From: Scopulibacillus daqui
Lineage (GTDB): Bacteria; Bacillota; Bacilli; Bacillales; Sporolactobacillaceae
NCBI RefSeq assembly: GCF_016908855.1
Contig: NZ_JAFBER010000011.1
Location: 25,809 to 89,808, forward strand
Reading direction: 5' to 3'
Length of the DNA: 64,000 bases
Positions 26,042-34,433 of this stretch are shown piece by piece. Made by a program: the position numbers and the translations under genes. The notes under the pieces were generated by a model that saw only the letters and a program-made list of their open reading frames with translations, made no database searches and was not told where the DNA came from. Numbering within the stretch: position 1 is the first letter of the stretch; each line of letters opens with the position of its first letter.

Positions 26042-26190
26042 TTCCGGTCCTCCTCAAATGGTTTACAAACCCCCAAAATGCATCAAATTTCTTCTGCTTA
26101 CTCTGATATTCGATTTTATTCCATCAAATCCCTTTTATCAGACTATTTTACTTATGATAGATTAGTGTGATGCATATATTTGCAAACAAA

Positions 26191-26213
26191 ATAAAAACTT
26201 GCCAATCGGCAAG
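26191..26213 (-). terminator. terminator of the first GerP-like gene
   Basis: On the minus strand CTTGCC-GATT-GGCAAG followed by TTTTTATTTTG, three bases after the stop codon. Confidence 0.8.
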
Positions 26214-26215
26214 CT

Positions 26216-26449
26216 CTAAATCAAACTGTTTTTTTGTGAATTCATGTCTAATAAATCAGGATCAAAGACTGTGCTTACAGGCAGATACATGGCAACGGCA
26301 TCCCCATTTTGTTCCCCATAAGCCTGATTGCGTTTTGTTGATTGATAAAAATCAGCCTGCTGGATAGGGCCAAAAGCGATGGTTGAAGAGCGGTCCATTG
26401 AATTAACCTTAAAGCCCAGCAAATTAACAGTCATTGGTGAAAATATCAT
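26216..26449 (-). CDS. GerP-like spore protein (paralogue A)
   Basis: 77 residues. The segment LLGFKVNSMDRSSTIAFGP followed by NQAYGEQNGD is the same pattern as in the two neighbouring paralogues and in GerPE/YdgA-YdgB-type spore proteins (FKVNS...S-hydrophobic-G, then a GFGEQ.GD motif). Such proteins are made in the mother cell and affect coat permeability to germinants or coat assembly. GGAGGCG precedes ATG 26449. It is followed by paralogue B upstream on the same strand, only 17 bp apart, so the two form an operon. The exact subfamily is uncertain. Confidence 0.68.
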   Translation of the reverse strand: MIFSPMTVNLLGFKVNSMDRSSTIAFGPIQQADFYQSTKRNQAYGEQNGDAVAMYLPVSTVFDPDLLDMNSQKNSLI

Positions 26450-26466
26450 GTAGACGCCTCCATTAT

Positions 26467-26709
26467 TTATTCAAAAGACATCGGCTGAGTGTTCTGTAGT
26501 GCTGGAGAGTCAATAACATCACGGTCGTCAACGACACCCTTTGTTTGAAAACAAGACTCATCGCCAAAATTTTGCCCAAACCCTTGACTTTTTTTGGAAG
26601 AATTATTCCAATCGGCCAAAAAATTCTCCCCTATATTTACAGCTGATGCGTTTTCGAACGAATTAATTTTAAAAAGGAAAATATTTATGGCTATAGAAGG
26701 TGTTTGCAT
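26467..26709 (-). CDS. GerP-like spore protein (paralogue B)
   Basis: 80 residues from ATG 26709, six bases behind GGGGGAG; the adjacent ATG at 26712 is too close to the site. It contains INIFLFKINSFENASAVNIG and KKSQGFGQNFGDES, the shared pattern of the three GerP-like proteins here. It is first in a two-gene operon with paralogue A and divergent from the Hsp20 gene across about 70 bp. Its likely role is in the spore coat or germinant access. The resemblance to B. subtilis YdgA/YdgB, which sit beside the Hsp20 coat gene cotP, is from memory. Confidence 0.68.
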   Translation of the reverse strand: MQTPSIAINIFLFKINSFENASAVNIGENFLADWNNSSKKSQGFGQNFGDESCFQTKGVVDDRDVIDSPALQNTQPMSFE

Positions 26710-26780
26710 CATGAACTCCCCCTTTAGCTTCAAATATATGTTATGGATATAAAGTTATGTATGAATTGAGGTGTCAGGAG

Positions 26781-27236
26781 ATGGATGTTGAAAAACTTAA
26801 ACAATGGTTGGAGATGGCGCAAAAATTCCAGGGAAAAGATTTTTGGAGCGATATTTTTGATCAGTCAATGCCAGAACAGCCGCAAGCAAATCCAGAATCA
26901 GATTCAAGATCATCTGCATCACCTCAACTGCCATTATATGACATATTACAAACCGATCATCTTTGGATTATTCTTATCGATTTGCCTGGTGTAGAAAAAG
27001 GCGATATTCAACTGACCATTGCCGGCAATCAAATCCAAATCAGCGGAAGAGCAAGATGCCCTTATGACAACGTTGCGATTATACATTCAGAAAGATTGAA
27101 CGGAACATTTCAAAGAACGATTCATCTGCCTGAAATCATCAGCGAAGAACAAGCAAAAGCTGTGTTTGATCAAGGCGTTTTAGAAATAAAGATCCCGCGG
27201 AATGTGCCGCGGGGAAAGAATATACATATTGACTAA
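26781..27236 (+). CDS. Hsp20/alpha-crystallin small heat shock protein, probable spore coat type
   Basis: 151 residues. The alpha-crystallin domain spans roughly 55-150, with HLWIILIDLPGVEKGDIQLT, the strand NQIQISGRA, FQRTIHLPE and the closing GVLEIKIPRN. The N-terminal region (~50 residues) is acidic and Ser/Gln/Pro-rich. The start is ATG 26781 behind GAGGTG; an upstream in-frame ATG lacks a site. Setting between GerP-like genes suggests a coat-associated Hsp20 such as CotM/CotP of B. subtilis rather than a general chaperone. Its last 4 bp overlap the 3' end of the convergent paralogue C. Confidence 0.85.
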   Translation: MDVEKLKQWLEMAQKFQGKDFWSDIFDQSMPEQPQANPESDSRSSASPQLPLYDILQTDHLWIILIDLPGVEKGDIQLTIAGNQIQISGRARCPYDNVAIIHSERLNGTFQRTIHLPEIISEEQAKAVFDQGVLEIKIPRNVPRGKNIHID

Positions 27237-27451
27237 AAACGTTTTCCTGCTCTGACTTGGCTGTCCGCGATATCATGATCCAAAATCATGCCGTCCGGCT
27301 GGGATATCACGCAGTCGCCGCTTTGTTCACCGAAGCCTTGTGACTTTTTGGTTTTTGAATACTTTTTTACAGCTATGGATTGTGAGAAAGTAACCGTTGA
27401 CAATTGATCATAAGCATTAATTTTAAGCGACCCTATATTAATTTCCCTCAC
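27233..27451 (-). CDS. GerP-like spore protein (paralogue C, GerPE-like)
   Basis: 72 residues from GTG 27451, preceded by AGGAGGG at normal distance; the in-frame ATG upstream sits before the site. INIGSLKINAYDQLSTVTF and KKSQGFGEQSGD align with paralogues A and B. SLKIN...LSTV is also reminiscent of GerPE. It converges on the Hsp20 gene with a 4-bp overlap and no terminator between, so antisense pairing of the two mRNAs is possible. Role in the coat is inferred. Confidence 0.65.
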   Translation of the reverse strand: MREINIGSLKINAYDQLSTVTFSQSIAVKKYSKTKKSQGFGEQSGDCVISQPDGMILDHDIADSQVRAGKRF

Positions 27452-27580
27452 TATGATCCCTCCTGAATACATCTTTATGCTGTATGCCTGTTCTCAATAC
27501 TTATCATAAGGACATGAAATTAATGATGAATCATACACATGTATTAACGTGAAGTTTCATTAACACAAATTTGACATGGA

Positions 27581-28102
27581 ATGCGGGATAGAATGTCTAT
27601 CAAAAACTTTTTTAATCGCTTATTGCATGATAATGATGATTTTCGCAAAATTGAAAAGAAGCTGATTGAAATAGAATGCGAGATCAAATATTTGAAAGAG
27701 GCGCTTCAACAACAGCAAAACAAAGTTCAGGTTCATACGCCTCAATTTCATACTGCACAATTTCAAACTGCTCAATGCCATGCTGATCAATGCAAAAATC
27801 AGAGTAAATCAAAGCAGGATGAAGCGCCGACTGTAGAATCACCAACTATTATAGAACAAGTGAATGTTGATAAAATTATTATAGATCGCTACGAGCAAAG
27901 CAATAATTTTGGCGCGCTCGGCATTAAATCGCTTGAAGGAAAGTTAAATATTGGTGCAAATTATGGTTTGTCCAGACCCATCCCAAAAGAAAAAAAGGAA
28001 AAGTATGATCAAAAAATGAAAAAAGTCGGCTTCTTGGAACGAAACCAACCTAAACAAAAAAAACCCGGAGAACCGCTGAAATGGAATATAAAATCAAAAT
28101 AA
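27581..28102 (+). CDS. GerPC-like spore germination protein
   Basis: 173 residues. An N-terminal coiled coil (EKKLIEIECEIKYLKEALQQ, ~25-44) leads into a His/Gln-rich linker with near-repeats (TPQFHTAQFQTAQCHADQC). Then comes the diagnostic core VDKIIIDRYEQSN followed by GIKSLEGKLNIGANYG (~124-139), matching the GerPC pattern of a strand-rich KxxxLxGxLNIG. The C-terminus is Lys-rich. Neither ATG 27581 nor ATG 27593 has a strong ribosome site. It completes the local GerP-like set and is convergent with the hydrolase gene only 6 bp away. Confidence 0.65.
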   Translation: MRDRMSIKNFFNRLLHDNDDFRKIEKKLIEIECEIKYLKEALQQQQNKVQVHTPQFHTAQFQTAQCHADQCKNQSKSKQDEAPTVESPTIIEQVNVDKIIIDRYEQSNNFGALGIKSLEGKLNIGANYGLSRPIPKEKKEKYDQKMKKVGFLERNQPKQKKPGEPLKWNIKSK

Positions 28103-28108
28103 GAACGA

Positions 28109-28933
28109 TTAAATTCGCTGATTTAAGAAAGCGTCAATGTCCTTCGCCGTTTCTTCCGGCTTTTCTTCTGGAAGCAAATGTCCCGTGTTTTCGTATATCC
28201 TCAATTCAGAAGCTGGAAGATCAGCATTCAAGCGCTTTCCAATAGATACTGGAACTACTTTATCTTCTTTTCCCCAAAGCAATAAAACCGGCTGTCTAAT
28301 TTGTTTTATTTCCGACGAATACATATCCCCCTCCCGATGGCGAGCCAATCTGAGCAGCGAACGGTAAAAATTGATATCTCTCATTGGCTTAAGATAGCCT
28401 TCTTTCATTGATTCATCAATAAGATCACGGTTATGGACAACATCAAGGAACACTTTCATAGCGTCTTTCTTTTCAAAATAACGTTTTATATAATAACTTA
28501 TAAAAGGTATATAAGAGGCAAATCTTATCGTACGTTTAACCTTGCCCATATAGCCCGATGCGGATAAACAAACCACTTTTGAAATGAGGCGCGGACTTTT
28601 TTTAGCTGCATTCAGGCAAATTTGCCCTCCCATAGAATGGCCGATGAGAACCGCTTTTTTTATATTCATAGTGTCAATGAAAGCAATCACCAGCTTAGCA
28701 TAATTCTCCAAAGAGTAAACAAATGTCATAGATTTTTCGCTTTGGCCAAATCCAGGTAAATCCAGGGCATATATTTGATACTTATCTTTTAAATAAGGAA
28801 TTAAAGTCCGAAAGCTGAATGTAGAGGACAAATAGCCGTGCACCATAACCAGGACGGGCTGATTCTGTTGAGGAGAACCGTGCTTTTCATAGTATATTTT
28901 AACGCCGTTAATACACTTCGTATATTCCGTCAT
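28109..28933 (-). CDS. alpha/beta hydrolase
   Basis: 274 residues from ATG 28933, nine bases behind AAGGAAG. Canonical features: VMVHGYLSSTFSF (oxyanion region, ~29-41), nucleophile elbow LIGHSMGGQ (Ser near 96), acid in LWGKEDKVVP and catalytic His in ENTGHLLPEEKPEE. A lid of basic helices follows strand 6. It resembles B. subtilis YugF-type esterases. There is no operon partner; substrate unknown. Confidence 0.87.
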   Translation of the reverse strand: MTEYTKCINGVKIYYEKHGSPQQNQPVLVMVHGYLSSTFSFRTLIPYLKDKYQIYALDLPGFGQSEKSMTFVYSLENYAKLVIAFIDTMNIKKAVLIGHSMGGQICLNAAKKSPRLISKVVCLSASGYMGKVKRTIRFASYIPFISYYIKRYFEKKDAMKVFLDVVHNRDLIDESMKEGYLKPMRDINFYRSLLRLARHREGDMYSSEIKQIRQPVLLLWGKEDKVVPVSIGKRLNADLPASELRIYENTGHLLPEEKPEETAKDIDAFLNQRI

Positions 28934-29000
28934 TCCAACCAACTTCCTTAGACTTTTTCCTAAAGTGTATCATAAATTAATTTTGCAGCTAAGCACTTGA

Positions 29001-29022
29001 AAACTCGCCGAACGGCGAGCTT
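29001..29022 (-). terminator. terminator of the Gln-rich protein gene
   Basis: CTCGCCG (29004-29010) and CGGCGAG (29013-29019) with a two-base loop; on the minus strand TTTTC follows. It sits five bases after the stop codon at 29025. Confidence 0.75.
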
Positions 29023-29024
29023 TC

Positions 29025-29321
29025 TTATTTTTCAACGTGATGAATTTGTTCACAAGCATTTAAAGCCTGGTTAATGGCATTTTGAATTTGGTCTTGTTGC
29101 TGATTTTCATTTTGGCAGACATTTGCCGCTTGCCTAACCGCATTTAAAGCGCTTTGCACCTGTTGAATGGTGCTTGGGTTATTCGCTTGCTGCGCCTCGG
29201 ATAATGCTTGCTCCAGCTGCGACTCAACTTCTTTAAATTTTTCTTGTGAACCTTGATTTTGCTGAATATCCTCCATTGCTTTCTGTGCATTTTGTACGGC
29301 ATTTTCGAATGTTTCTAACAT
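29025..29321 (-). CDS. Gln-rich helical protein, unknown
   Basis: 98 residues, very rich in Gln, Asn, Ala and Glu, with no hydrophobic segment longer than a few residues. Predicted to be all helix with heptad character (VESQLEQALSEAQQAN, IQQVQSALNAVRQAAN). It contains two Cys residues and ends in HHVEK. Start at 29321 behind TAGGAGGGTAAGCC. It has its own terminator and a 400-bp upstream region, so it is a real monocistronic gene. I do not recognise the family; the composition would suit a spore or stress protein. Confidence 0.7.
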   Translation of the reverse strand: MLETFENAVQNAQKAMEDIQQNQGSQEKFKEVESQLEQALSEAQQANNPSTIQQVQSALNAVRQAANVCQNENQQQDQIQNAINQALNACEQIHHVEK

Positions 29322-29733
29322 GGCTTACCCTCCTAAATAATATCCGACAAGACATAGCATGATACGATAGAGGAACAATTATACATCTCTAGAACATCAT
29401 CATTCGCGGCATAGTTTATGCTTTTGTCAGAGACAGGAAATGCAAAGGGACAAAGCTCTTATAAAATTACAAAAATAGGCAATCAACAATTAAACTGAAT
29501 GGGATGTCCCAGTATAGCAGAGAATTTTTAGGGATAAATGCAAAAAAGCATAGATTCATACTAACAAGAGCTTTATATCCGATTAAACACCCTTATATAA
29601 AGAAGTATTACCATGTTCGGTCTTTGTGCTTTACATGCCACTTATTATAAAATATCCATTGTGTGTTGTTTTGAAAAGGATCGCTGATTCCAATCCGATC
29701 ATTATTTCATCCAAAATATGAAAGGTGGATTTG
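29322..29733 (+). promoter_or_regulatory. intergenic region with probable opuD promoter
   Basis: No gene seen. TTGTGC (29624-29629), 16 bp, TATAAA (29646-29651) is a plausible promoter 80 bp before opuD. An interrupted palindrome ACTG-aat-GGGATGTCCC-AGT lies near 29494-29513 and could be a regulator site. The minus-strand promoter of the Gln-rich gene must also lie here. Confidence 0.4.
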
Positions 29734-31254
29734 ATGAAAAAAGGAGCAATAGTTTTTACAATATCACTTGTTATAGCCATCCTATTTATCCTCTGGGGCG
29801 TTATCGCACCTCATAACTTATCCGTTATTACGTCCTCGATTCAGGGTTTCTTACAAACAAAGTTCGGATGGTTCTATCTTATTTCGGCCAGCACCTTCTT
29901 AATCTTTGCCATTTATTTGATTTTCTCACGATTTGGCAATATTAAGCTTGGCAAAGATAATGAAGAACCAGAATACAGCTTAATAAGTTGGTTCGCTATG
30001 TTGTTCAGCGCGGGAATGGGCATCGGCCTGGTTTTCTATGGTGTTGCCGAACCGCTGTCCCATTATATGGACCCTCCATACGGCGAGCCAGGTACAGAAG
30101 ATGCTGCTAACACAGCTATGCGCTACTCAATTTTCCACTGGGGCCTTCATCCTTGGGGTGTCTATGCCATTATCGCACTGGCGCTCGCGTATTTTAAATT
30201 TAGAAAAGGCGCTCCCGGTACAATCAGTGCTACATTTCAGCCAATTCTAGGTGATCGGACAAATGGCTGGATCGGTAAACTTATTGATATCATCGCAGTA
30301 TTTGCGACCATTTTCGGAGTCGCTACATCACTCGGTTTGGGAGCTGCCCAAATTAACGGCGGCTTGCACTATTTGAATAGCGGCATTCCTAATACTAAAG
30401 GCGTTCAATTAATCATCATTCTTGCCGTAACGGTCTTATTTATGTTATCGGCTATTTCCGGACTTGGCCGGGGAATTAAATGGCTGAGTAATTTTAATAT
30501 TCTTCTTGCCGTTCTATTAATGTTATTCTTGCTTTTCGCCGGTAATTCTAACTTTCTATTAAATTACTTTACGACTACAATCGGAAATTATATTCAAAAA
30601 TTGCCGTCCATGAGTTTGAATATTTCTCCATTTAACAAACATCACAATGAATGGACGAATAGCTGGACGCTGTTCTATTGGGCATGGTGGATTGCCTGGG
30701 CGCCATTTGTCGGTACATTTATCGCCCGTGTTTCAAGAGGCCGTACAGTGCGTGAATTTATTATTGGGGTTTTACTCGTTCCTACTATTTTCTGCGCTTT
30801 ATGGTTTGCGGTCTTCGGCGGTTCAGGCATCTATTTAGAAAGAGAAATGCACGTTAACCTTAGTCAAACGATTAATTCTCAAGGCATTGAAGTGTCGTTG
30901 TTTGCCGTTTTGGCTCATTTTCCTTGGGGAACATTCACATCTATCTTGGCGATTTTATTAATCTGCACATTTTTTATTACTTCCGCAGACTCAGCAACAT
31001 TCGTACTTGCCATGCAAACGACTAACGGAAGCTTAAATCCGCCAAACATCATTAAAGTCGTTTGGGGTGTAATCCAAGCAGCAGCGGCTGCCGTCCTTTT
31101 ATGGTCTGGCGGATTGACTGCACTGCAAACCGCATCTATCATTGCCGCCTTCCCATTTGCGATCATCTTGCTGTTTATGTTGTACTCGCTGTATAAAGCC
31201 TTTAAAGAAGATAGACCAAAAAGCAAAAAAGTGATGAATAAACAATCGGCTTAA
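29734..31254 (+). CDS. opuD: BCCT-family glycine betaine transporter OpuD-like
   Basis: 506-residue BCCT transporter with 12 hydrophobic segments, importing glycine betaine or related osmoprotectants with Na+. Signatures: AMLFSAGMGIGLVFYGVAEP (~88-107) with the Gly-rich stretch of TM3, and the aromatic TM8 box WWIAWAPFVGTFIARVSRGR (~319-338). GTG at 29725 is in frame, but AAAGGTGG places the start at ATG 29734. Monocistronic with a strong terminator. Choline or carnitine transport cannot be excluded. Confidence 0.88.
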   Translation: MKKGAIVFTISLVIAILFILWGVIAPHNLSVITSSIQGFLQTKFGWFYLISASTFLIFAIYLIFSRFGNIKLGKDNEEPEYSLISWFAMLFSAGMGIGLVFYGVAEPLSHYMDPPYGEPGTEDAANTAMRYSIFHWGLHPWGVYAIIALALAYFKFRKGAPGTISATFQPILGDRTNGWIGKLIDIIAVFATIFGVATSLGLGAAQINGGLHYLNSGIPNTKGVQLIIILAVTVLFMLSAISGLGRGIKWLSNFNILLAVLLMLFLLFAGNSNFLLNYFTTTIGNYIQKLPSMSLNISPFNKHHNEWTNSWTLFYWAWWIAWAPFVGTFIARVSRGRTVREFIIGVLLVPTIFCALWFAVFGGSGIYLEREMHVNLSQTINSQGIEVSLFAVLAHFPWGTFTSILAILLICTFFITSADSATFVLAMQTTNGSLNPPNIIKVVWGVIQAAAAAVLLWSGGLTALQTASIIAAFPFAIILLFMLYSLYKAFKEDRPKSKKVMNKQSA

Positions 31255-31257
31255 CCG

Positions 31258-31300
31258 AAACAGTCCCAAAGCATGAATATGCTGCTTTGGGACTGTTTCT
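31258..31300. terminator. bidirectional terminator between opuD and the YkfC-like gene
   Basis: AAACAGTCCCAAAGC and GCTTTGGGACTGTTT form a 15-bp perfect stem, with a short inner GCA/TGC extension, flanked by T-rich sequence. Confidence 0.9.
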
Positions 31301-32322
31301 TATTTATTTTCTAAATATCGTCTCGCCCCCGCATATTCCGGAGCGTAGCTGGATTGCCAGATATCATCTAATATTTCTATAGAAGATCTTGAATTCGGCG
31401 AATGGATCATTTTATCTCTCCCGTAATATATACCAACATGATGTACAGCACCTTGGCCATTTTGATGTGCGAAAAAGAGCAAATCGCCCTTCTGCAAATC
31501 TCCTTTGCTCACTTTTTTTCCTTTTAATATTTGAGCCGAGGCATCCCTGGGAATGATGATGCCATGATGTTTGTATATATTGTGCGCAAACCCCGAACAG
31601 TCAAAGCCAAATCCAGACATGCCTGACCATAAGTACGGCAGCCCGAGAAATTGTTCAGCTGTATGAATTATATCATCTGCAGACGGCTTAGGAATATCGC
31701 TGAAAGATTTATAGATATTCACCGAGCCAGCCGAAATCCACTTCTTTCCGCCGCTGGGCGTTATCACCTTAACAGCATTCTTAACCCAATTGACGACAGG
31801 AAGCTGCGTATTAAAACTTATTTCTATAAACCTCTTTGTTAATTTCTTATTATGATATAGCCAAGTCGTTTTATCCTTAACTAAAGCAAATGGCTGATCG
31901 GATTTTCTTTGCATACGCTTATTGAAAGTCAGCTGTTTCTTCGGAAGCCACCCAGGATACCCCAGTTCATTCCGCGGTGTCGGTTCCCCTTCTACGGCAA
32001 CTTTTACCCAATCATCTTGTATTTCTAAAATCATCACTTTATTTCCGAATAAAGCTTGTGTCTCCAGCTTGCCAACAAGCCATAGCTTATCTTCAACCGA
32101 CATATTGCTGATCCATAATCTGAGATCTGCAGGATTTAACAGCGAGGGCGTGTCGATTGTTCTATGAATGCGAGGCTCTGTCCATAATGTACCAGCAGCA
32201 ACATCAATATAAGCAGCATCAGGCGTTGATTCGGACTTTCTAGATGCAGCACTCTCGCCTCGGGCCCTGACCAAGCCGCAGAGCATAACTAGTGAAAACG
32301 GCAGCCATATGCGTTTCTTCAC
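31300..32322 (-). CDS. ykfC: YkfC-like NlpC/P60 gamma-D-glutamyl-diamino acid endopeptidase, exported
   Basis: 340 residues. An N-terminal signal peptide (~1-23: KKRIWLPFSLVMLCGLVRA) is followed by two SH3-like domains (LWTEPRIHR..., LGYPGWLPKKQL) and an NlpC/P60 domain from about 215. Its catalytic Cys lies in GFGFDCSGF, His in AVHHVGIYYG and the third polar residue in MIHSPNSRSS. Sequence over the whole mature part resembles B. subtilis YkfC, which cleaves L-Ala-gamma-D-Glu-L-diamino acid peptides from murein. B. subtilis YkfC is cytoplasmic and in an operon; here the gene is alone and has an export signal, so it may act on the wall. The GTG start lies ~10 nt behind AAGGAG. Confidence 0.87.
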   Translation of the reverse strand: MKKRIWLPFSLVMLCGLVRARGESAASRKSESTPDAAYIDVAAGTLWTEPRIHRTIDTPSLLNPADLRLWISNMSVEDKLWLVGKLETQALFGNKVMILEIQDDWVKVAVEGEPTPRNELGYPGWLPKKQLTFNKRMQRKSDQPFALVKDKTTWLYHNKKLTKRFIEISFNTQLPVVNWVKNAVKVITPSGGKKWISAGSVNIYKSFSDIPKPSADDIIHTAEQFLGLPYLWSGMSGFGFDCSGFAHNIYKHHGIIIPRDASAQILKGKKVSKGDLQKGDLLFFAHQNGQGAVHHVGIYYGRDKMIHSPNSRSSIEILDDIWQSSYAPEYAGARRYLENK

Positions 32323-32561
32323 AGCGATTCATCTCCTTATTTTGTGTAAAGAAGCATACTTTACATAAGCTTTTTCAAGTCAACATGTCTTAAAAAATGC
32401 TTTTTCAGCTCTTGGACCTCCTTTTTAAGGGGATTTCAACTTGTCTTTTTCATAACGGCTAGAAATAATCAATACTATTACAAATCAATGTCTCATATGA
32501 TGAAGTAATATCCAAGATGTATATCCAAGATGGCCAACCAATGAGTTAAAGGAGTGATATA

Positions 32562-33068
32562 ATGGACCTTATCATTGGAGGATTAATCTTATTCTTCATT
32601 ATCAGGCGGCAGCTCAAAGAGCGAGAGATGACCGCTAAACTTTACGTTATGCCCGTTATTTTGTTATTGTACAGTTTCTATGGTGTTTCGAAGCTTTTAA
32701 CCGTTGGCGCCGGCGATTGGATGATCTTGATAATGAGTTTTTTTATCGCTTTTGCTGCAGGCATGATACAAGGACGGTTTGCTTCTTTTATTTACCGCGA
32801 CGGCCGTTGGTACGTTTCTGGATCACCGGCTTCAGTCGCTACATGGATGCTTTCCATTCCAATTAAGTATGGATTAACCTTTATTGTTTTATATGTATTT
32901 CATTTGAATCTTCATCTGCAAGGCCTGTCCAGCTATGTCACTTATCTCTTCTCAATATCTGGAATATTATTAGGAAGATATACGATGTTAATGCTGCGCC
33001 ATCCTGTTATGGCAAAAGATGTTCTGCAAAATGAACAGCATGCAAGGCGTGTCAGAGAAACTTCTTAA
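32562..33068 (+). CDS. CcdC-like (DUF1453) membrane protein
   Basis: 168 residues with about five hydrophobic segments. The motif ELREREMT-like RQLKEREM near the N-terminus and GMIQGRFASFIYRDGRWYV (~67-85) agree with the CcdC/DUF1453 family, originally linked by name to cytochrome c biogenesis but of unknown function. ATG 32562 follows AAAGGAGTGATA. It is monocistronic and convergent with two lipoprotein genes for copper/heme-type functions, which may be coincidence. Confidence 0.68.
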   Translation: MDLIIGGLILFFIIRRQLKEREMTAKLYVMPVILLLYSFYGVSKLLTVGAGDWMILIMSFFIAFAAGMIQGRFASFIYRDGRWYVSGSPASVATWMLSIPIKYGLTFIVLYVFHLNLHLQGLSSYVTYLFSISGILLGRYTMLMLRHPVMAKDVLQNEQHARRVRETS

Positions 33069-33104
33069 TATGCTGCTGCCGTATTAAACTAGCCAACTTA
33101 AACT

Positions 33105-33131
33105 AACCAACCCTTAACTGAAGGGTTGGTT
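33105..33131. terminator. hairpin between convergent genes
   Basis: AACCAACCCTT and AAGGGTTGGTT form an 11-bp perfect stem with AACTG loop. Neither side has a strong T run. The minus-strand gene's stop codon begins inside the 3' arm. Confidence 0.6.
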
Positions 33132-33573
33132 AAGATGGTTTTACATGGAAGACTTTTTCCGGCATTGTATGGGTGCCATTTGCTGTCACATGAGCAATCA
33201 CATGGTAATTGCCAGGTTTAGAAAACGTCATATTGATACCGTACAATCCATTTCCTTTGTTCATGCCTTTATATTTTTTTGAAGCGTCTTGTTGATGAGC
33301 TTTGTAAATTTCGAATATCACCTCTTCCGGATGGCTGACAGGCTTGTTTCCCTTTGTCACCCTGATTTTAATTTCACCTTTTTGATTGGCTTTAAAGGCA
33401 TTCGCTGAAGTTAAGATGTCAACACGCAAAGGTTCAGCGCTGCCGCTGGTTTGCTTTGTGTTATGAGACATGGCATGATGATCAGCTTTGGCTCCTTGCC
33501 CTTCACCTTGCCCGCAAGCCGTCAAACTGACTATCATAGCAATGATAAAAAAGATGATAGTGATTTTTTTCAT
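33130..33573 (-). CDS. YtkA/FixH-like lipoprotein
   Basis: 147 residues with a lipoprotein signal ending LTAC (Cys20), then a His-rich linker (DHHAMSH) and a YtkA-like beta domain of about 95 residues with YGINMTFSKPGNYHVIAHVT near the end. YtkA-like proteins accompany copper-handling or respiratory assembly genes. It lies 5 bp after a Sco-family gene on the same strand, so the pair probably helps deliver copper to a cytochrome oxidase on the outer face of the membrane. The His/Met-rich linker is consistent with metal binding. Confidence 0.8.
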   Translation of the reverse strand: MKKITIIFFIIAMIVSLTACGQGEGQGAKADHHAMSHNTKQTSGSAEPLRVDILTSANAFKANQKGEIKIRVTKGNKPVSHPEEVIFEIYKAHQQDASKKYKGMNKGNGLYGINMTFSKPGNYHVIAHVTANGTHTMPEKVFHVKPS

Positions 33574-33577
33574 GTCC

Positions 33578-34195
33578 TTACCTCTCTAACTCTTTAATAT
33601 CTTTCATTATGCGGTCATAAGGAACGTCTTGAAAGCCATTATATTTCTTGACAATGACACCCTCTTTGTTAACGAGAAAAATATTTGTGCCGTGAGTAAA
33701 TTGGTCACTGCCTTTAGATGGTTTGGCAACAGAAGACTTGAAAGACCCTTCAGACAGACTTTTAAGCTTATCAAATGAATAGCCCGTAAGAAAATGCCAA
33801 TTAGAAAAATCGGCTCCATGTTTTTGTGCGAATCTTTTTAAAACTTCCGGAGTATCTCGGCTGGGATCAACGGAAAAAGAGACGATTTCAACAGGGAGTT
33901 TCGCTTCTTTTAATTTTTTTTGAAGGTGAACCAGGTTGCCGGTCATCGGCGGACAAACGGACGTACAATGAGTAAACATAAAATCAGCTAACCAAACTTT
34001 CCCCTTTAATTGATCCATACCGAAAGAACGGTTATTTTCATCTTTAAAATTAAAATCGGCAACTTTCCAGTTTAATGACTGATTAGTTTTTGCAGATCCG
34101 CTCGTTTGCTCTTGACTGTTTGACTGACATCCAGACAACATCATCGCCAAGAGCAGAACTATTGGCAAAACGGCCATTTTGAATAATCGCTTCAT
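33578..34195 (-). CDS. Sco1/SenC-family lipoprotein (copper delivery to cytochrome oxidase)
   Basis: 205 residues from ATG 34195, behind GAGGTGG. Lipoprotein signal with LSGC (Cys23), then a thioredoxin-like domain with the copper site CTSVCPPMTG (CxxxC) and downstream His in FTHGTNIFLV. SVDPSRDTPEVLKRFAQKHG is also typical of Sco1/YpmQ. It assembles the CuA centre of caa3-type oxidase on the outer surface. First gene of a two-gene unit with the YtkA-like lipoprotein. All three copper ligands are present. Confidence 0.92.
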   Translation of the reverse strand: MKRLFKMAVLPIVLLLAMMLSGCQSNSQEQTSGSAKTNQSLNWKVADFNFKDENNRSFGMDQLKGKVWLADFMFTHCTSVCPPMTGNLVHLQKKLKEAKLPVEIVSFSVDPSRDTPEVLKRFAQKHGADFSNWHFLTGYSFDKLKSLSEGSFKSSVAKPSKGSDQFTHGTNIFLVNKEGVIVKKYNGFQDVPYDRIMKDIKELER

Positions 34196-34395
34196 GACAC
34201 ACCACCTCAAATTCCCCTTAGTCGAAATATTAAATAAAGTCTGCCTGTACTATTTCTATTTAATTTAGATGATTCCTTTTTTTATGTCAAAATGCTTATA
34301 AAGAAAACTTGCCGAATGATGCGGCGCAGAAAACAGCACCCTGTTTGGCCTTTAATGATAGATCAAAGCAAATGATTCCCTGTTAAAGCATTAAA

Positions 34396-34429
34396 AACCC
34401 GGCATTAGCTTAACAGCATATGCCGGGTT
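34396..34429 (-). terminator. terminator of the 45-residue gene
   Basis: AACCCGGCA and TGCCGGGTT pair perfectly over a 16-nt loop; on the minus strand TTTTTAATG follows. Confidence 0.75.
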
Positions 34430-34433
34430 CGCG

